In this document: piece by piece, positions 45,662 to 55,916 of the stretch
How the letters are laid out: each line of letters begins with the position of its first letter
Position numbering within the stretch: position 1 is the first letter of the stretch
NCBI GenBank assembly: GCA_036365145.1
Contig: JAEOAD010000024.1
Location: forward strand, 12,519,001-12,583,000
Reading direction: 5' to 3'
Source of the DNA: Orientallactaga sibirica
Lineage: Eukaryota; Chordata; Mammalia; Rodentia; Dipodidae
DNA length: 64,000 nt
Made by a program: the position numbers and the translations under genes
Notes under the pieces: generated by a model
Told to the model about the DNA's origin: nothing
The model's database searches: none
Seen by the model: only the letters and a program-made list of their open reading frames with translations

Positions 45662-45885
45662 GGGCTGGAGGGATGGCTTAGCGGTTAAGGCGCCTGCCTG
45701 CTAAGCCTAAGAACGCTGGTTCCAATCTCCAGCGGTTCCAATCTCCAGGTCCCACGTTTAGCCAGATGCAGTGATGCAAGGGCGCAACACCACACTTGAC
45801 CACAAGGGGGCGCACACATCTGGATTTCATTCACAGCAGCTGAGAGACTGCTGGCACATCCATTCTCTATCTGTCTCCCTCTCCC

Positions 45886-45916
<31 letters not shown>

Positions 45917-45970
45917 GTGTCTCTCTCCAAAAAATAAAAAAAAAATAAAAAATTTAAAAAAATTAATAAA
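45662..45970 (+). repeat. B2-type SINE, long variant with B-box duplication, inside L1-B ORF2
   Basis: gggctggagggatggcttagcgg head, duplicated ggttccaatctccagc at 45718-45749, intact CTCF-like core accacaagggggcgc at 45799-45813, and CT tract. Target-site duplication aagaatatat(a/g)cacttct at 45644-45661 and 45971-45988. Confidence 0.95.
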
Positions 45971-46009
45971 AAGAATATATGCACTTCTAAATTTGAAAAT
46001 CTGAAAGAA

Positions 46010-47033
46010 ATGGATGATTTCCTTGATTCATGTGAACTAACAAAATTAAATCAAGATGGGATTAACCATCTAAATAGACATATAACAAGCACAGAGATCC
46101 AGGCCGTTATAAAAAGTCTTCCAACTAAAAAAGTGCAGGCCCAGATGTATTCACTGGGAATTTTATCAGACCTTCATGGAAGAACTAACACCACTGCTTC
46201 TCAAACTTTTCCATAAAATAGAAAAGGAAGTAATTCTACCAAACTGCTTCTTTGAAGCCAGTATAACCCTGATACCAAAACCAGATAAAGACAGAACAGA
46301 AAAAGAAAATTACAGACCAATCTCCCTCATGAACATACATACAAATATTCTCAACAAAATATTGGCAAACACAATACAAGAATATATAAGAAAGATTATT
46401 CCCCCAACCATGTAGGTTTCATCCCAGAGATGCAGGGATGGTTCAACATACACAAATTGATAAAATTAATACAATATATAAATGGACTGAAGGATAAAAA
46501 AATCACATGATCATTTAAATAGATGTATAAAAGGCAATTGACAAAATCCAACATCCCTTCATGGTAAAAGTCCTACAGAAACTGGGAATAAAAGGACCAC
46601 ATCTCAACATGATAAAAGCTATTTATGAAAAAAAAAAAAAAAAAAAAAAAACTACAGCCAAAATAAAACTAAATGGGGAAAAATATGAAGCTTTTCTGCT
46701 AAATTCAAGAACAAGACAAGGGTGTCCACTCTCCATGCTTTTATTTAATATAGTACTGGAAGTCCTAGCTATAGCAATAAGGCAAAAGGCACTCATACAG
46801 TGATATAAATTGGAAAGGAAGAGATAAAATTATCATTATTTGCAGATGATATGATTCTATACATAAACGACCCTAAAGACTCTACCAGCAAACTGTTAGA
46901 GCTGAGAAACAGTTTTAGCAATGAAGCAGGATACAAAATTAACACAGAGAGATCAGTAGCTTTCCGATATATTAACAACAAACATGTGGAGGATGAAATC
47001 CGAGAAACTCTCCCATTCACAACTGCTGAAAAA

Positions 47034-47040
<7 letters not shown>
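46010..47040 (+). pseudogene. L1-B ORF2: reverse transcriptase domain
   Basis: Readable RT blocks are [57 protein letters not shown] and LSLFADDMILYINDPKDS. The catalytic FADD is intact, unlike L1-A. A CAA-to-TAA stop lies just before it (near 46804), frames shift several times, and an A run of about 25 bp (46628-46652) interrupts the sequence after AIYEK. Inactive. Confidence 0.9.
46628..46652. repeat. Poly(A) expansion inside the L1-B RT region
   Basis: About 25 A where related L1 copies have a short Lys codon run. Replication slippage is the simple explanation. Confidence 0.8.
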
Positions 47041-47076
<36 letters not shown>

Positions 47077-47077
47077 G
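47030..47077. repeat. (AAAT)n microsatellite inside L1-B
   Basis: About 11 AAAT units inside ORF2, just after PFTTAEK. Confidence 0.93.
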
Positions 47078-48266
47078 TACCTTGGAATAAACCTAACCAA
47101 GGAAGTGAAAGATCTCTACAATGAGAACTTTAAAACATTCAAGCGAGAAATTGCAGAAGACACTAGGAAGTGGGAAGGAATCCCATGTTCTTGGACTAGA
47201 AGAATCAATATTGTGAAAATGCCAATCTTACCAAAAGCAATCTACACATTTAATGCACTCGCCATTAAAATTTCATTGCATTCTTCACAGAAATAGAAAT
47301 AAAAATCCTAAAATTCATTTGGAAGTACAAAAAAACATTGAATAAACAAAACAATATTTAGCAACAAAAATAAGGATGGTGGTGTTACCATACCTGATTT
47401 TAAGCTATATTACAAAGCCACAATAACAAAAACAGCATGGTACTGGTAGAAAGACAGACACATAGACAAATGGAACAAAATAGATGGCCCAGATGTTAAT
47501 CCAGGCAGCTACAGCCATCTGAATTTTGACAAAAAAGGCTAAAAATATTCATTGGAGTAAAGATAGCCTCTTCAATAAGTGGTGCTGGGAAAATGGATAT
47601 CTATATAGAAGGATGAAAATACATCCTTTTCTTTCTCCATGCAAAAGGATCAAGTCCAAATGAATCAGAGGCCTTAATAACAGATCTGAAACTCTGAAAC
47701 TGCTATAGGAAAAGTTGGGGAAACCCTTCAACATATTGGCATAGGCAATGACTTTCTGACTATAACCCCAATTGTTCAGGAAAAAAAAAAAGAAACACTA
47801 ATCATCCAATGAGATCTCATGAAATTAAACAGCTTTTGTACAGCAAAGGACACTGTGAATAGAGCAAAGAGACAACCTACAGAATAGGAGAAAATCTTTG
47901 TCAGCTATACATCTGACAGAGAATTCCTACCCAGAATAAACAAAGAACTCAAAAAAACAAAACAATAAGAAATCAAACAACCTGATTAAAAAAAAAAAAT
48001 GGGCTATGTTTGCTTAAGAAAATGTTCAACATCCCTACCCATCAGGGTAATGGAATTTAAAACAAGTATGAGATTCCACCCTACCCCACTAAGGATGGCA
48101 AACATTAAAAAATGAAATGAAAACAAATGCTGGTGAGGTTGTAGAGAAATAGGAACCCTCATTCACTGTTGGTGGGAATGCAAGGTGATACAGCCACTAT
48201 GGAAAGCAATATGGAGGCTCCTAAAAAGGATGACTATAGAGTCACCAAGAGACCCAGTTATTCCCT
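47078..48266 (+). pseudogene. L1-B ORF2: linker and C-terminal region, first version
   Basis: [23 protein letters not shown] and [22 protein letters not shown] are standard L1 ORF2 text. It continues in broken frames to accaagagacccagttattccc, which matches L1-A at 12385-12408 almost exactly, and then breaks off. Confidence 0.88.
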
Positions 48267-48900
48267 TCTCAGAGGAAGAAATACAGATGGTATATAAACA
48301 TCTAAAAATGTGTTCTACATCCTTAGCCATCAAGGAAATGCAAATTGAAACTACTTTGAGATTCCATCTCACTTCTGTCAGAATGGCTGTCATCAAAAAA
48401 AAATAAATAAATAAATGACAATAAATGTTGGCGATGATGGAGGAAAAGGGGACCCCTTCTACAGTGTTGGTGGGAATATAGTGTGGCACAGCCATTGGGA
48501 AATCAGTGTGATGTTTCTTGAGACAGCTAACAATAGATTTATCATATGACCCAGCAATAGCACTCCTAGGCATATATCTTAATGACTCTTCTCACTACCT
48601 TAGAATACTTGCACAACCATGTTTATCACTGCTCTATTCACAATAGCTAGAAAATGAAACGAGCCTAGATGTCCCTCAACAGGTGAATGGATAACAAAGA
48701 TGTGGTACATTTACACAATGGAGTTCTATTCAGTAGTAAAGAAAAATGGAATTATGAAATTTTCAGGGAAATGTATAGATATGGAAAGATTATAATAAGT
48801 GAGGTAACCCAGGCCCAGAAAGCCAAATGTCATGTTTTCTCTCTCATATGTGGATGGAGGAGAGGGAAGAACTTTATGGGATGGTATTGCATATAAGTAA
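48267..48900 (+). pseudogene. L1-B ORF2 C-terminal region, second version (restart)
   Basis: Restarts upstream of where the first version broke off: [40 protein letters not shown], then text matching the same region again (gttggtgggaatatagtgtgg, comparable to gttggtgggaatgcaaggtg at 48169), and MDNKDVVHLHNGVLFSSKEKW. The two versions are clearly diverged from each other, so this is a join of two L1 lineages and not a fresh tandem copy. Confidence 0.85.
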
Positions 48901-50074
48901 GTAGAAGAACAGATTACAGGGAGTGGAATGGCCTAAGTGAGGCCAGGGGATGAGACTGAGGAAGAGAATGGTGAGAGGAAGCTCAAAATGCAAGATATTC
49001 TGAATAAGACATATAAAACCTACTTTTTTGGATAATGGCACATCCAGAAGCAATAGATTGTGGTTAGAAAATTTTCAGTGAAAGGGATGGGATACCTTCC
49101 AGTCAGTTGTCAGTCAGGGAGGTCTCTGTTGCCTCCAAAACATTATAGGGTATTGCCAAGGGCCATGGTTTCTCATGAGTAACAGATGGTAAGACCCTAT
49201 TGCTGAAGACTTCACTTCCTTGAGTGTCAAGGTCACTGAGAAAGCAAGGTGGTGCTGAGCTGATAACATTCTCCCTGCAGACCAGCCAGTTGAAAGCTGG
49301 AAAATGCTGCACTGCATGCAGCCCTGTGGGATACAGAAGTCATCAGCAGTAAAAACAGTGGACAATGGAAGCCTCAAGTTGGGCCAGACAGGCCAAATGG
49401 CCAAACAGGTACAATAGTGGCATGTCTGCTTTGGGCAAAACCAACTGCTCTCAAATTGGACTGGAGGCCCATTCTATGGGAGGGAATACATGTCGAGTAC
49501 TGAAAACTTAACCAAAAACCTATATCAGGGAAGGTCATGAGTGTTAGTAGTATAAAGCCTGCTCTTGTCTGGCTAAATATATATATTATACTCACCAAAT
49601 TGCTCTATAAGCAGTACACTTAATATTCATACTCATATATTAATACTATTCTCACGTTTGTTTAGAGAAGCTAAACTTCACTGGGATGACACAAAAGGCA
49701 ACACAGGGCTGAGAAGTGACAGAGGAGTGTCCAGCACTGAAACATCTCTATCACACCCTCCAAGGCTCAGGGTCCATTGTGGAAGAGTGGCAGGAAAGAA
49801 TGTAAGAGCCAAAGGAATGACTCTTTACAATGCAATGGTCCAGACAGAAATTGGCTATGCTATCTATGACCTCACAGTACCTAGCACTACCTTCACAAGA
49901 CCCTCATAATAGGAGAAAAAAAAATGATTACATCAATATAAATAAAGACTACTGGAGAGAGGAGGGGATATGATGGAGAGTGGAGCTGAGAAGGAGAAAA
50001 TGGGGGAGGGGAGGGAAATATCACGGTTTATTGTCTGTAAGTATAGAAAGGGTCAATAAAAAAATTAAAAATTT
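48900..50074 (+). other. L1-B 3'UTR
   Basis: Non-coding. It shares tcagggtccattgtggaag, tggcaggaaagaatgtaag and the caagaccctca(t/a)aatagga block with the fragment at 61270-61770, but not with the L1-A 3'UTR over most of its length. Ends gggaaatatcacggtttatt ... caataaaaaa. Confidence 0.85.
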
Positions 50075-50339
50075 AAAAGCACTTCCTAACATTATAATCC
50101 AGATTCTAGCTACATAAAAGTATCATTGAAATAGAACATTTTGTTATGTGAACATTACCTCAGGGCAAACTCATACGCATTCCTGATTATTAAGTAACAT
50201 TTTTTTAATGAAAAGTATACTGCCTGGTTAAAATAAAAAGGGATAAATAACAGTTCACTTGAGGAGTTAATACTGGTTAATTATACTATAGTCCACTGAA
50301 CAAAATCTTTGTATAACTTTAAAAAAAATTAATTTATTT

Positions 50340-50590
50340 ATATATTTGAGGGAGAGAGGGAGGCAGAGGCAGAAAAAAAGAGAAAAAGAGACAAAGGGAA
50401 GGAGAATGGGCACAGCAGGGTCTCTAACCATTGCAAAGGGACTCCAGATGCATGTGCCACCTTGTGCATCTGGCTAACATGGGTTCTGAGGATCTGAACA
50501 TCATCTAGCTTCCACGGGTACTGGGGAATCAACTCAGGTCCTTTGGCTTTATCAGCAATCACCTCAACTGCTAAACCATCTCTCCAGCCC
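50340..50590 (-). repeat. B2-type SINE
   Basis: GA tract on the left, gactccagatgcatgtgccacc, a roughly 30-bp repeat of B2 text around gatctgaacatc/ggggaatcaactcagg, and aaccatctctccagcccc on the right. Confidence 0.87.
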
Positions 50591-51182
50591 CTTTGGATGT
50601 CTTTACATTGACAAAAATACATCTTACTAATAGTCCTTACTGAAAATCCCATCAAAGATAGCATATTTTCTAATATTCAGATTTAATAATAGTAAGGTAA
50701 CATTTCCCAATTATTTTTTTTTATATTTTAGTATCAGAAATTCAGCAAAAGCATGTGGTGTGGTTACTTGGACATCTTTCATTCACACATGAGGCTTGTT
50801 GCAAAAACTAAAATTAATTGACCCCCAGTTGCAAACTTGAATATTTTCTTTAGTATTTTATCTAATATATATATATCAAATCAGGTTTAATTAATGATGT
50901 GTGTTTTTGTTTGTTTTTAGTACTTCCCCAGCATTGAATTACATTTAAAAATATGCAATCATTTTTGGAGTCAATTAAACTACTGTGTATCTTATAATAC
51001 TTCATTTAGCTCATTTTCCAACTGAATTCTCACATTTATAAGGGATAACTTTCATTACTTGAATCATTTGATGACTATTGATTAATCATGATTTACATAT
51101 CTGTTAAATCATTTCCCCAAATGATTTTAGATCAAAGCTTGGAAAAACACATATTCAAATGCTCTATTTTCCACAAGCATTA
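50591..51182. other. Unique AT-rich intronic sequence
   Basis: Nothing recognisable. Confidence 0.45.
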
Positions 51183-51198
51183 AATTGTGTCTAATTTA

Positions 51199-51373
51199 GG
51201 GCTGGAGACATGGCTTAGTGGTTAAGGCACTAGCCTGTGAAGCCTAAAGTCTCATGTTTGAATCCCCAGAACCCACTAAACCAGATACACATCATAGGAC
51301 ATGCATCTGGAGCTCATTTGCTGTGGCTGGCATGCCCTTTCTCTCTCTCATAAGTACATAAATAAAATATTTT
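51199..51373 (+). repeat. B2-type SINE
   Basis: gggctggagacatggcttagtgg head and a short CT tract. Direct repeats aattgtgt(c/a)taattta at about 51183 and 51375 bound it. Confidence 0.92.
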
Positions 51374-51780
51374 TAATTGTGTATAATTTATATCCAGTCA
51401 CCTACAATACAGTACAATACACTCATATTTGATTCAATATAATTTAGTGAAATTTTTCAAAAGAGGCCCAGGACCCATCCCCAGCATAGTAAAATATAAG
51501 AAATAAAATAAGGATCCCTGGGTTTTACAGGTTTGCAGCCAGTGCTAAAAGTAATTCTGGCTCTGCCACAGCCCATAGAACTAAGGAAGTGGAACACATA
51601 CTCTAAGAATCATACAGTATTTGAGATTTGATCTGGGTCTTGACAGATAATTGAAATTGTACAAGTGGAAAGGAAGTGAGCAAATTCTACAGAAGAAATG
51701 CATAATAAAGACCTGATATAAAATTTACAGCGGTATAATAATTAAGATCTTACATCTAAGGATAGTAAAGTTAACTTTGT
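51374..51780. other. Unique intronic sequence
   Basis: Nothing recognisable. Confidence 0.4.
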
Positions 51781-51938
51781 TTGTTTGTTTTTTTGTTTTT
51801 CGAGGTAGGGTCTCACTCTAGCTCAGGCTGACCTGGAATTCAATATGTAGTCTCAGGTTGGCCTTGAACTCATGTTGATCCTCCTTCCCCTGCCTCCTGA
51901 GTGCTGGGATTAAAGGTGTGTGCCACCATGCCCAGCTA
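51781..51938 (-). repeat. B1 SINE (left of a tandem pair)
   Basis: cgaggtagggtctcactctagctcagg ... gtgctgggattaaaggtgtgtgccaccatgcccagct. Confidence 0.92.
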
Positions 51939-52071
51939 TTTTTGATGGTAGGGTGTTAAAGCCCAGGCTGATCTGTTACTAGAGTTTCAGCTGGCCTTGA
52001 ACTCGGCTAATTCTCCTACTTCTGCTTCCCAAGTATTGAGATTAAAGGCGTGTGCCACCATGCCCAGCTGA
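51939..52071 (-). repeat. B1 SINE (right of a tandem pair), older
   Basis: gatggtagggtgttaaagcccagg ... gattaaaggcgtgtgccaccatgcccagct. Same orientation as the left copy and separated by almost nothing, giving an Alu-like dimer. Confidence 0.87.
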
Positions 52072-52261
52072 TGGTAAAGTTAAAGGAATCACCTGTTAAT
52101 AGATTTCCCTAAGATTAGATCTTTTTTATAGGGATTAATGGTAACTTTCAAGAAAAATAAATAAAATATGAATTGGCATATAGGTGAATCTGCACAGAAA
52201 GACTGGAGTGTAGTAATTTTTCAAGAAAAAATGGCAGAAATTTGATTAAAAAATGAAGACA

Positions 52262-52690
52262 AGTTAGGTGTGGTGGCATACACTGTTAAGGATATTGAAG
52301 CAGGAGGATCAAGAGTTCAAGGTCGGGCTGGAGAGATGGCTTAGTGGTTAAGGTGCCTGCATCCTAAACCTAAGAATGCTGGTTCTAATCTGCAGCGGTT
52401 CCAATCTCCCGGTCCCACGTTTAGCCAGATGCAAAGTGACGCAAGGGCGCAATGCTGCACTTGACCACAAGGGGGTGCACACATCTAGATTTCGTTCACA
52501 GCAGCTGAAAGACTGCTGGTGCGCCCATCTCTATGTGTCTCCCTCTCACTCTGTCTGTCTCTCTCTGTGTTTCTCTCCAAAAATAAATAAAAAATAATAA
52601 AAAAATTAAAAAAAAAAGAGTTCAAGGTCATTCTTGCCTACATAGTAAGTTCCAGGACACCCTAGGCTACAAGTCTCATAAATAACAACA
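52262..52690 (+). repeat. B1-like SINE split by a B2
   Basis: agttaggtgtggtggcatac ... caggaggatcaagagttcaaggtc on the left and gttcaaggtcattcttgcctac ... aagttccaggacaccctaggct on the right form one old B1-like element interrupted at 52325. Confidence 0.75.
52325..52615 (+). repeat. B2-type SINE, long variant with B-box duplication, nested in a B1
   Basis: gggctggagagatggcttagtgg head, ggttctaatctgcagc/ggttccaatctcccgg at 52381-52412 and CTCF-like core accacaagggggtgc at 52464-52478. Perfect 14-bp duplication aagagttcaaggtc at 52311-52324 and 52616-52629. Confidence 0.95.
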
Positions 52691-52971
52691 ATAACACAAA
52701 AACAACAAAAAGACAGGGCTTAGATGAACAGTGACAAATGAAATGTATTCAAACACACACTCAAAGACAACATGATGGATAAGGAAACACCACTATTTGC
52801 CTTTTAGTCCTGAAATGGGAAGGTATAAAATAGTTTTTCAGTTTCATTCATACAAAAGGATATAAAGTTAATGAGTAATACACATTCTCTTTCCCAGAAA
52901 CTAGTAGTTACCTATAAGTTAATGTCAAGAGCTGAAATTTTGTAGCAAAATGTTACCAATTTTCTTTCTTT

Positions 52972-53011
52972 TCTTTTTTTTTTTTATATATGAGAGAGAG
53001 CAAGAGAAAGA

Positions 53012-53064
<53 letters not shown>

Positions 53065-53238
53065 TCACCAGAGACTTCAGCTGCTGCAAATGAACTCCAG
53101 ATGCCTGTGCCCCCTTATGTGCATGTAAGACATTTCATGTCTGCATCACTCTATCTGGATACATGGGACCTAGAGATTTGAACAAGTGTTCTTAGGCTTT
53201 GCAAACAAGCACTTTAACTAAGCAATCTCTCCAGTCCC
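52972..53238 (-). repeat. B2-type SINE, long variant
   Basis: T run and (GA)n (about 53020-53060) on the left, then cttcagctgctgcaaatgaactccagatgcctg, gtgcccccttatgtgcatg (diverged long-variant segment), and caatctctccagtcccc on the right. Duplication ccaattttc on both sides. Confidence 0.9.
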
Positions 53239-53411
53239 CAATTTTCAATATTAAAAATGTAACAAATAAAACCCTAATGCAACCTACAATACAACCTACA
53301 AAATTCCAACTATCTCATCCATATGCCAGATTTCTATACATCTATGTATTGCACTAAAACCATCAAATTACACATCCCAGATGGTTAGAAGCTTTCATTA
53401 AAATCAGTCCA

Positions 53412-53613
53412 AGTTCTACAGAGATGGCTAGGCAGTTAAAGGCACTGATGGCCCATGTTTGATTCTCCAGGACACATTTAGAACCTGATGCACAAAGTGG
53501 CTCATGTGTCTGGAATTCATTTGCAGTGGGAGGAGGCCCTGGCATGTCCATTCTCACTCTCTATACATCTGCCTCTTCCTCTCTTTCAAATAAAGAAAAT
53601 AAATAAATAAAAT
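53412..53613 (+). repeat. B2-type SINE
   Basis: agttctacagagatggctagg (diverged head), gattctccaggacacattt, ctggaattcatttgcagtgg, and an AAATAAATAAATAAA tail. Confidence 0.85.
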
Positions 53614-53703
53614 GAGCTCAACATGATGGAATTAGAACAACCAATTTATTACTTTTTTGAATCTCATTTTATTTCTGTTGAAATAGGAATATTGCAATAG
53701 TGA

Positions 53704-53705
<2 letters not shown>

Positions 53706-53734
<29 letters not shown>
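53706..53734. repeat. Poly(A) tract
   Basis: About 28 A. No SINE body attached. Confidence 0.75.
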
Positions 53735-53736
<2 letters not shown>

Positions 53737-54030
53737 CTCCTTCCAGAGAAGATCAATAGTCTATACTTTCTGTTTAATGATGATCTGGAGAGAAACTGCT
53801 CTTTTTGTAGAGGCAGTTAAGACATTTAGATGGAATATTTGTTGTGTTTTCCTTTCTTTTGGAATGCGTCAATTTGTAGCTCAAATTTTCATAATTAAAT
53901 AAGTATAAATTTCAGAAAATAAACTTTCTTTAAAATTTAAAAAGTACATAGTGATTTTGCATTGGATGAGGTTTGCAAAACATCCAAATAAGCAAGGTAA
54001 TATCTAATAAGTATTCTTAAATCACCCTCT
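53735..54030. other. Unique intronic sequence
   Basis: Nothing recognisable. Confidence 0.4.
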
Positions 54031-54032
54031 TT

Positions 54033-54240
54033 AAAAATATTTTATCTATATATGAGAGAGAGAGAAAGAGAGAAATAGAAAGAGAGAATGAGAATGAGCA
54101 TGCCAGTGCCTCCAGTCACTGAAAAACTCCAGATGCATGTGTCACTTTGTACATCTGGTTTATGGGGGTACTGCAGGATTGAACCTGGGTCTTTAGGCCT
54201 TGCATGAAAGAGCCTTAACAACTAGACCATCTCTCCAGCC
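54033..54240 (-). repeat. B2-type SINE
   Basis: GA tract on the left, aaactccagatgcatgtgtcac, gattgaacctgggtctttagg, and accatctctccagcc on the right. Confidence 0.88.
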
Positions 54241-54487
54241 AAAGCTTCTTTTTTATATTATCTGAAAAATGTCAGTTAGTTTTTCAATCATTATTCTCAG
54301 GGTTCTCAAGTATTTTAAAAAAGTTTCTTTGTTACCTAGAGGCATTGTGGATATTTGAAATATGTACTATTTTTAATACTAGTCATCACCAAATTACATA
54401 GTTTACTCTAAATATTAAACATATGGCATATATTCATAAACACACTTGTTAGTGTTATACACATATCATTCATTTGAAAGTCATCAA

Positions 54488-54700
54488 AAGAGGCATAATA
54501 AATGGCTTGGCAGGTAAAGGTACCAGCTTATAAGGGCTACCACCCAATATTTGACTTGTCTGTATACAACACATAAAGCCAGATACAGAAAGTGGTGCAT
54601 GCATCTGGAGTATACTAGCAGTGGAGGCCCTGGTGAAAACATTCTCTCAATCTCTCTCTCTCTCTCCTTCCTTCCCTGATTGAAAACATTTAGAAATAAA
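54488..54700 (+). repeat. B2-type SINE, old
   Basis: agaggcataataaatggcttgg (decayed head), cataaagccagatacag, gcatgcatctggagtatac, and CT tract. Confidence 0.75.
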
Positions 54701-54705
54701 ATTTC

Positions 54706-54945
54706 TGGGCTGGAGAGATGGCTTAGTGGTTAAGCGCTTGCCTGTGAAGCCTAGGGACCACGGTTTGAGGCTTGATTCCCCAGGACCCACCTAAGGCAGA
54801 AGCACAAGGTGGCACATGCATCTGGAGTTCGTTTGCAGTGGCTGGAGGCCCTGGTGCACCTATTCTCTCTCTCTCTGTGCCTTTTTATCTCTCTGTCTGT
54901 CACTGTCAAATAAATAAAAATAAACAAAAAATTATATAAAAAAAG
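54706..54945 (+). repeat. B2-type SINE, short variant
   Basis: gggctggagagatggcttagtgg head, duplicated B-box text ggtttgaggcttgattcc, CT tract, and AAATAAATAAAAA tail. Confidence 0.92.
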
Positions 54946-54981
54946 AAAATACTAATTTACAAATAAAGAAAAAAAAATCTG

Positions 54982-55146
54982 TTGGGTATTGTGGTACACA
55001 CCTTCAATTGTAGCATTTTGGAAGCAAAGGTAGAAAGGTCACTATGAGTTTGAGGCCGTCCTGAGACTACATAGTGAATTCTAGGTCAACCTATGCTACA
55101 GAGAGACGTTACCTTGAATAACCACTGAAAAAAAAAAAAAAAAAAT
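54982..55146 (+). repeat. B1 SINE
   Basis: ttgggtattgtggtacacacc ... gtcctgagactacatagtgaattc ... and an A tail. Confidence 0.85.
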
Positions 55147-55500
55147 TCCTCTGGCTGAACATGTGCAGATTTGCTTTCTTACCATTATTCTTTGAACACT
55201 ATAGTTTAACAGATATTGATATTAAAAGTTAGGCAATATAAGTAATATAGGAATAAAGCATACAGGAAAATGTGTACATATCATATTTCAGTATTATATC
55301 CTTTTATATAAGGTACTTGAGCATTCTGGATTTTGTTTCCTTTGGGAGTTATTAATCCAATTCCCCGAACCCTGATGATACAAGATATCTGCAATTCTAT
55401 GTAAATAAAACCAAGTAGTCAATTTTCTGTTTAAAAGTTATACTTCTTTTCATGGATTTTTAGATAAAAAATGTTTGCAAATAAAACAATTAACTTCAAA
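55147..55500. other. Unique AT-rich intronic sequence
   Basis: Nothing recognisable. Confidence 0.4.
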
Positions 55501-55916
55501 TGTTATTGGACTTTTGCAAGGCAGAGTGCAGGTTGGGCCCTAGCCAGGCCACCTGCTAGGAACCAGGAAGTGGCTTCTGTGGACATGGCATTCTGCACAG
55601 GTCTGGCGTGACAACAGCTACAACCGCAGCCTGAGGCAGCCCCGCTAACATCTGCTGTCAATGAGAAAAAACCAACCACCCTGCCTGGAGACAGACTGTC
55701 ATTGGTAACAAGAAGGGAACCACCCCATACAACGATTGGGCAGCCAAACCCTTAAAAACCCCTACACTTCCCTGAGTAAACAAGTCTGCAGCAGCTCGCC
55801 CTCTACCTGCTTTCACCTGACTCCTGGTGTCTGTGTCTTGACTCCATGCCTCTTACCCCCTGCCTGGCAGAGACCCTGCATCCCCTCCTGGGGTGGCCCT
55901 AGGAGGGACCCCAACA
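55501..55916 (+). mobile_element. Solo LTR of an endogenous retrovirus
   Basis: A GC-rich island of 416 bp in AT-rich intron. Ends are tgtt...aaca. U3 is about 55501-55745, a TATA-like ttaaaaaccc sits near 55752 and agtaaaca near 55777. The U5-like stretch ctttcacctgactcctgg...tcttgactcc runs to ggagggaccccaaca. No gag, pol or env sequence adjoins it. Flanks (ttcaaa / gatttt) show no clear duplication, so exact ends are uncertain. The open frame at 55736-55924 is not a gene. Confidence 0.7.

Larger units (their letters stand above)
42263..50074 (+). mobile_element. LINE-1 element B, near full length, chimeric, with 13-bp target-site duplication
   Basis: Flanked by aaaagca(g/c)ttcct at 42250-42262 and 50075-50087. 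Starts gggggacttctgggtaacatggc, then 5'UTR (to about 43450), ORF1 (43452-44400), ORF2 (44411-48900) and 3'UTR, ending gggtcaataaaaaaattaaaaa. It is interrupted by a B2 at 45662. At about 48267 the ORF2 C-terminal region restarts, so part of it is present twice in different versions. Many stops show it is inactive. Size is about 7.8 kb including the SINE. Confidence 0.93.

Noticed and set aside
48015..48600. Simple recent tandem duplication
   Set aside because: The two versions differ at many positions and join to different 3' text, so a chimera of two L1 lineages fits better.
42263..50074. A functional L1
   Set aside because: ORF1 stops at 43728, endonuclease motifs are altered, a stop precedes FADD, and a SINE and microsatellites interrupt ORF2.
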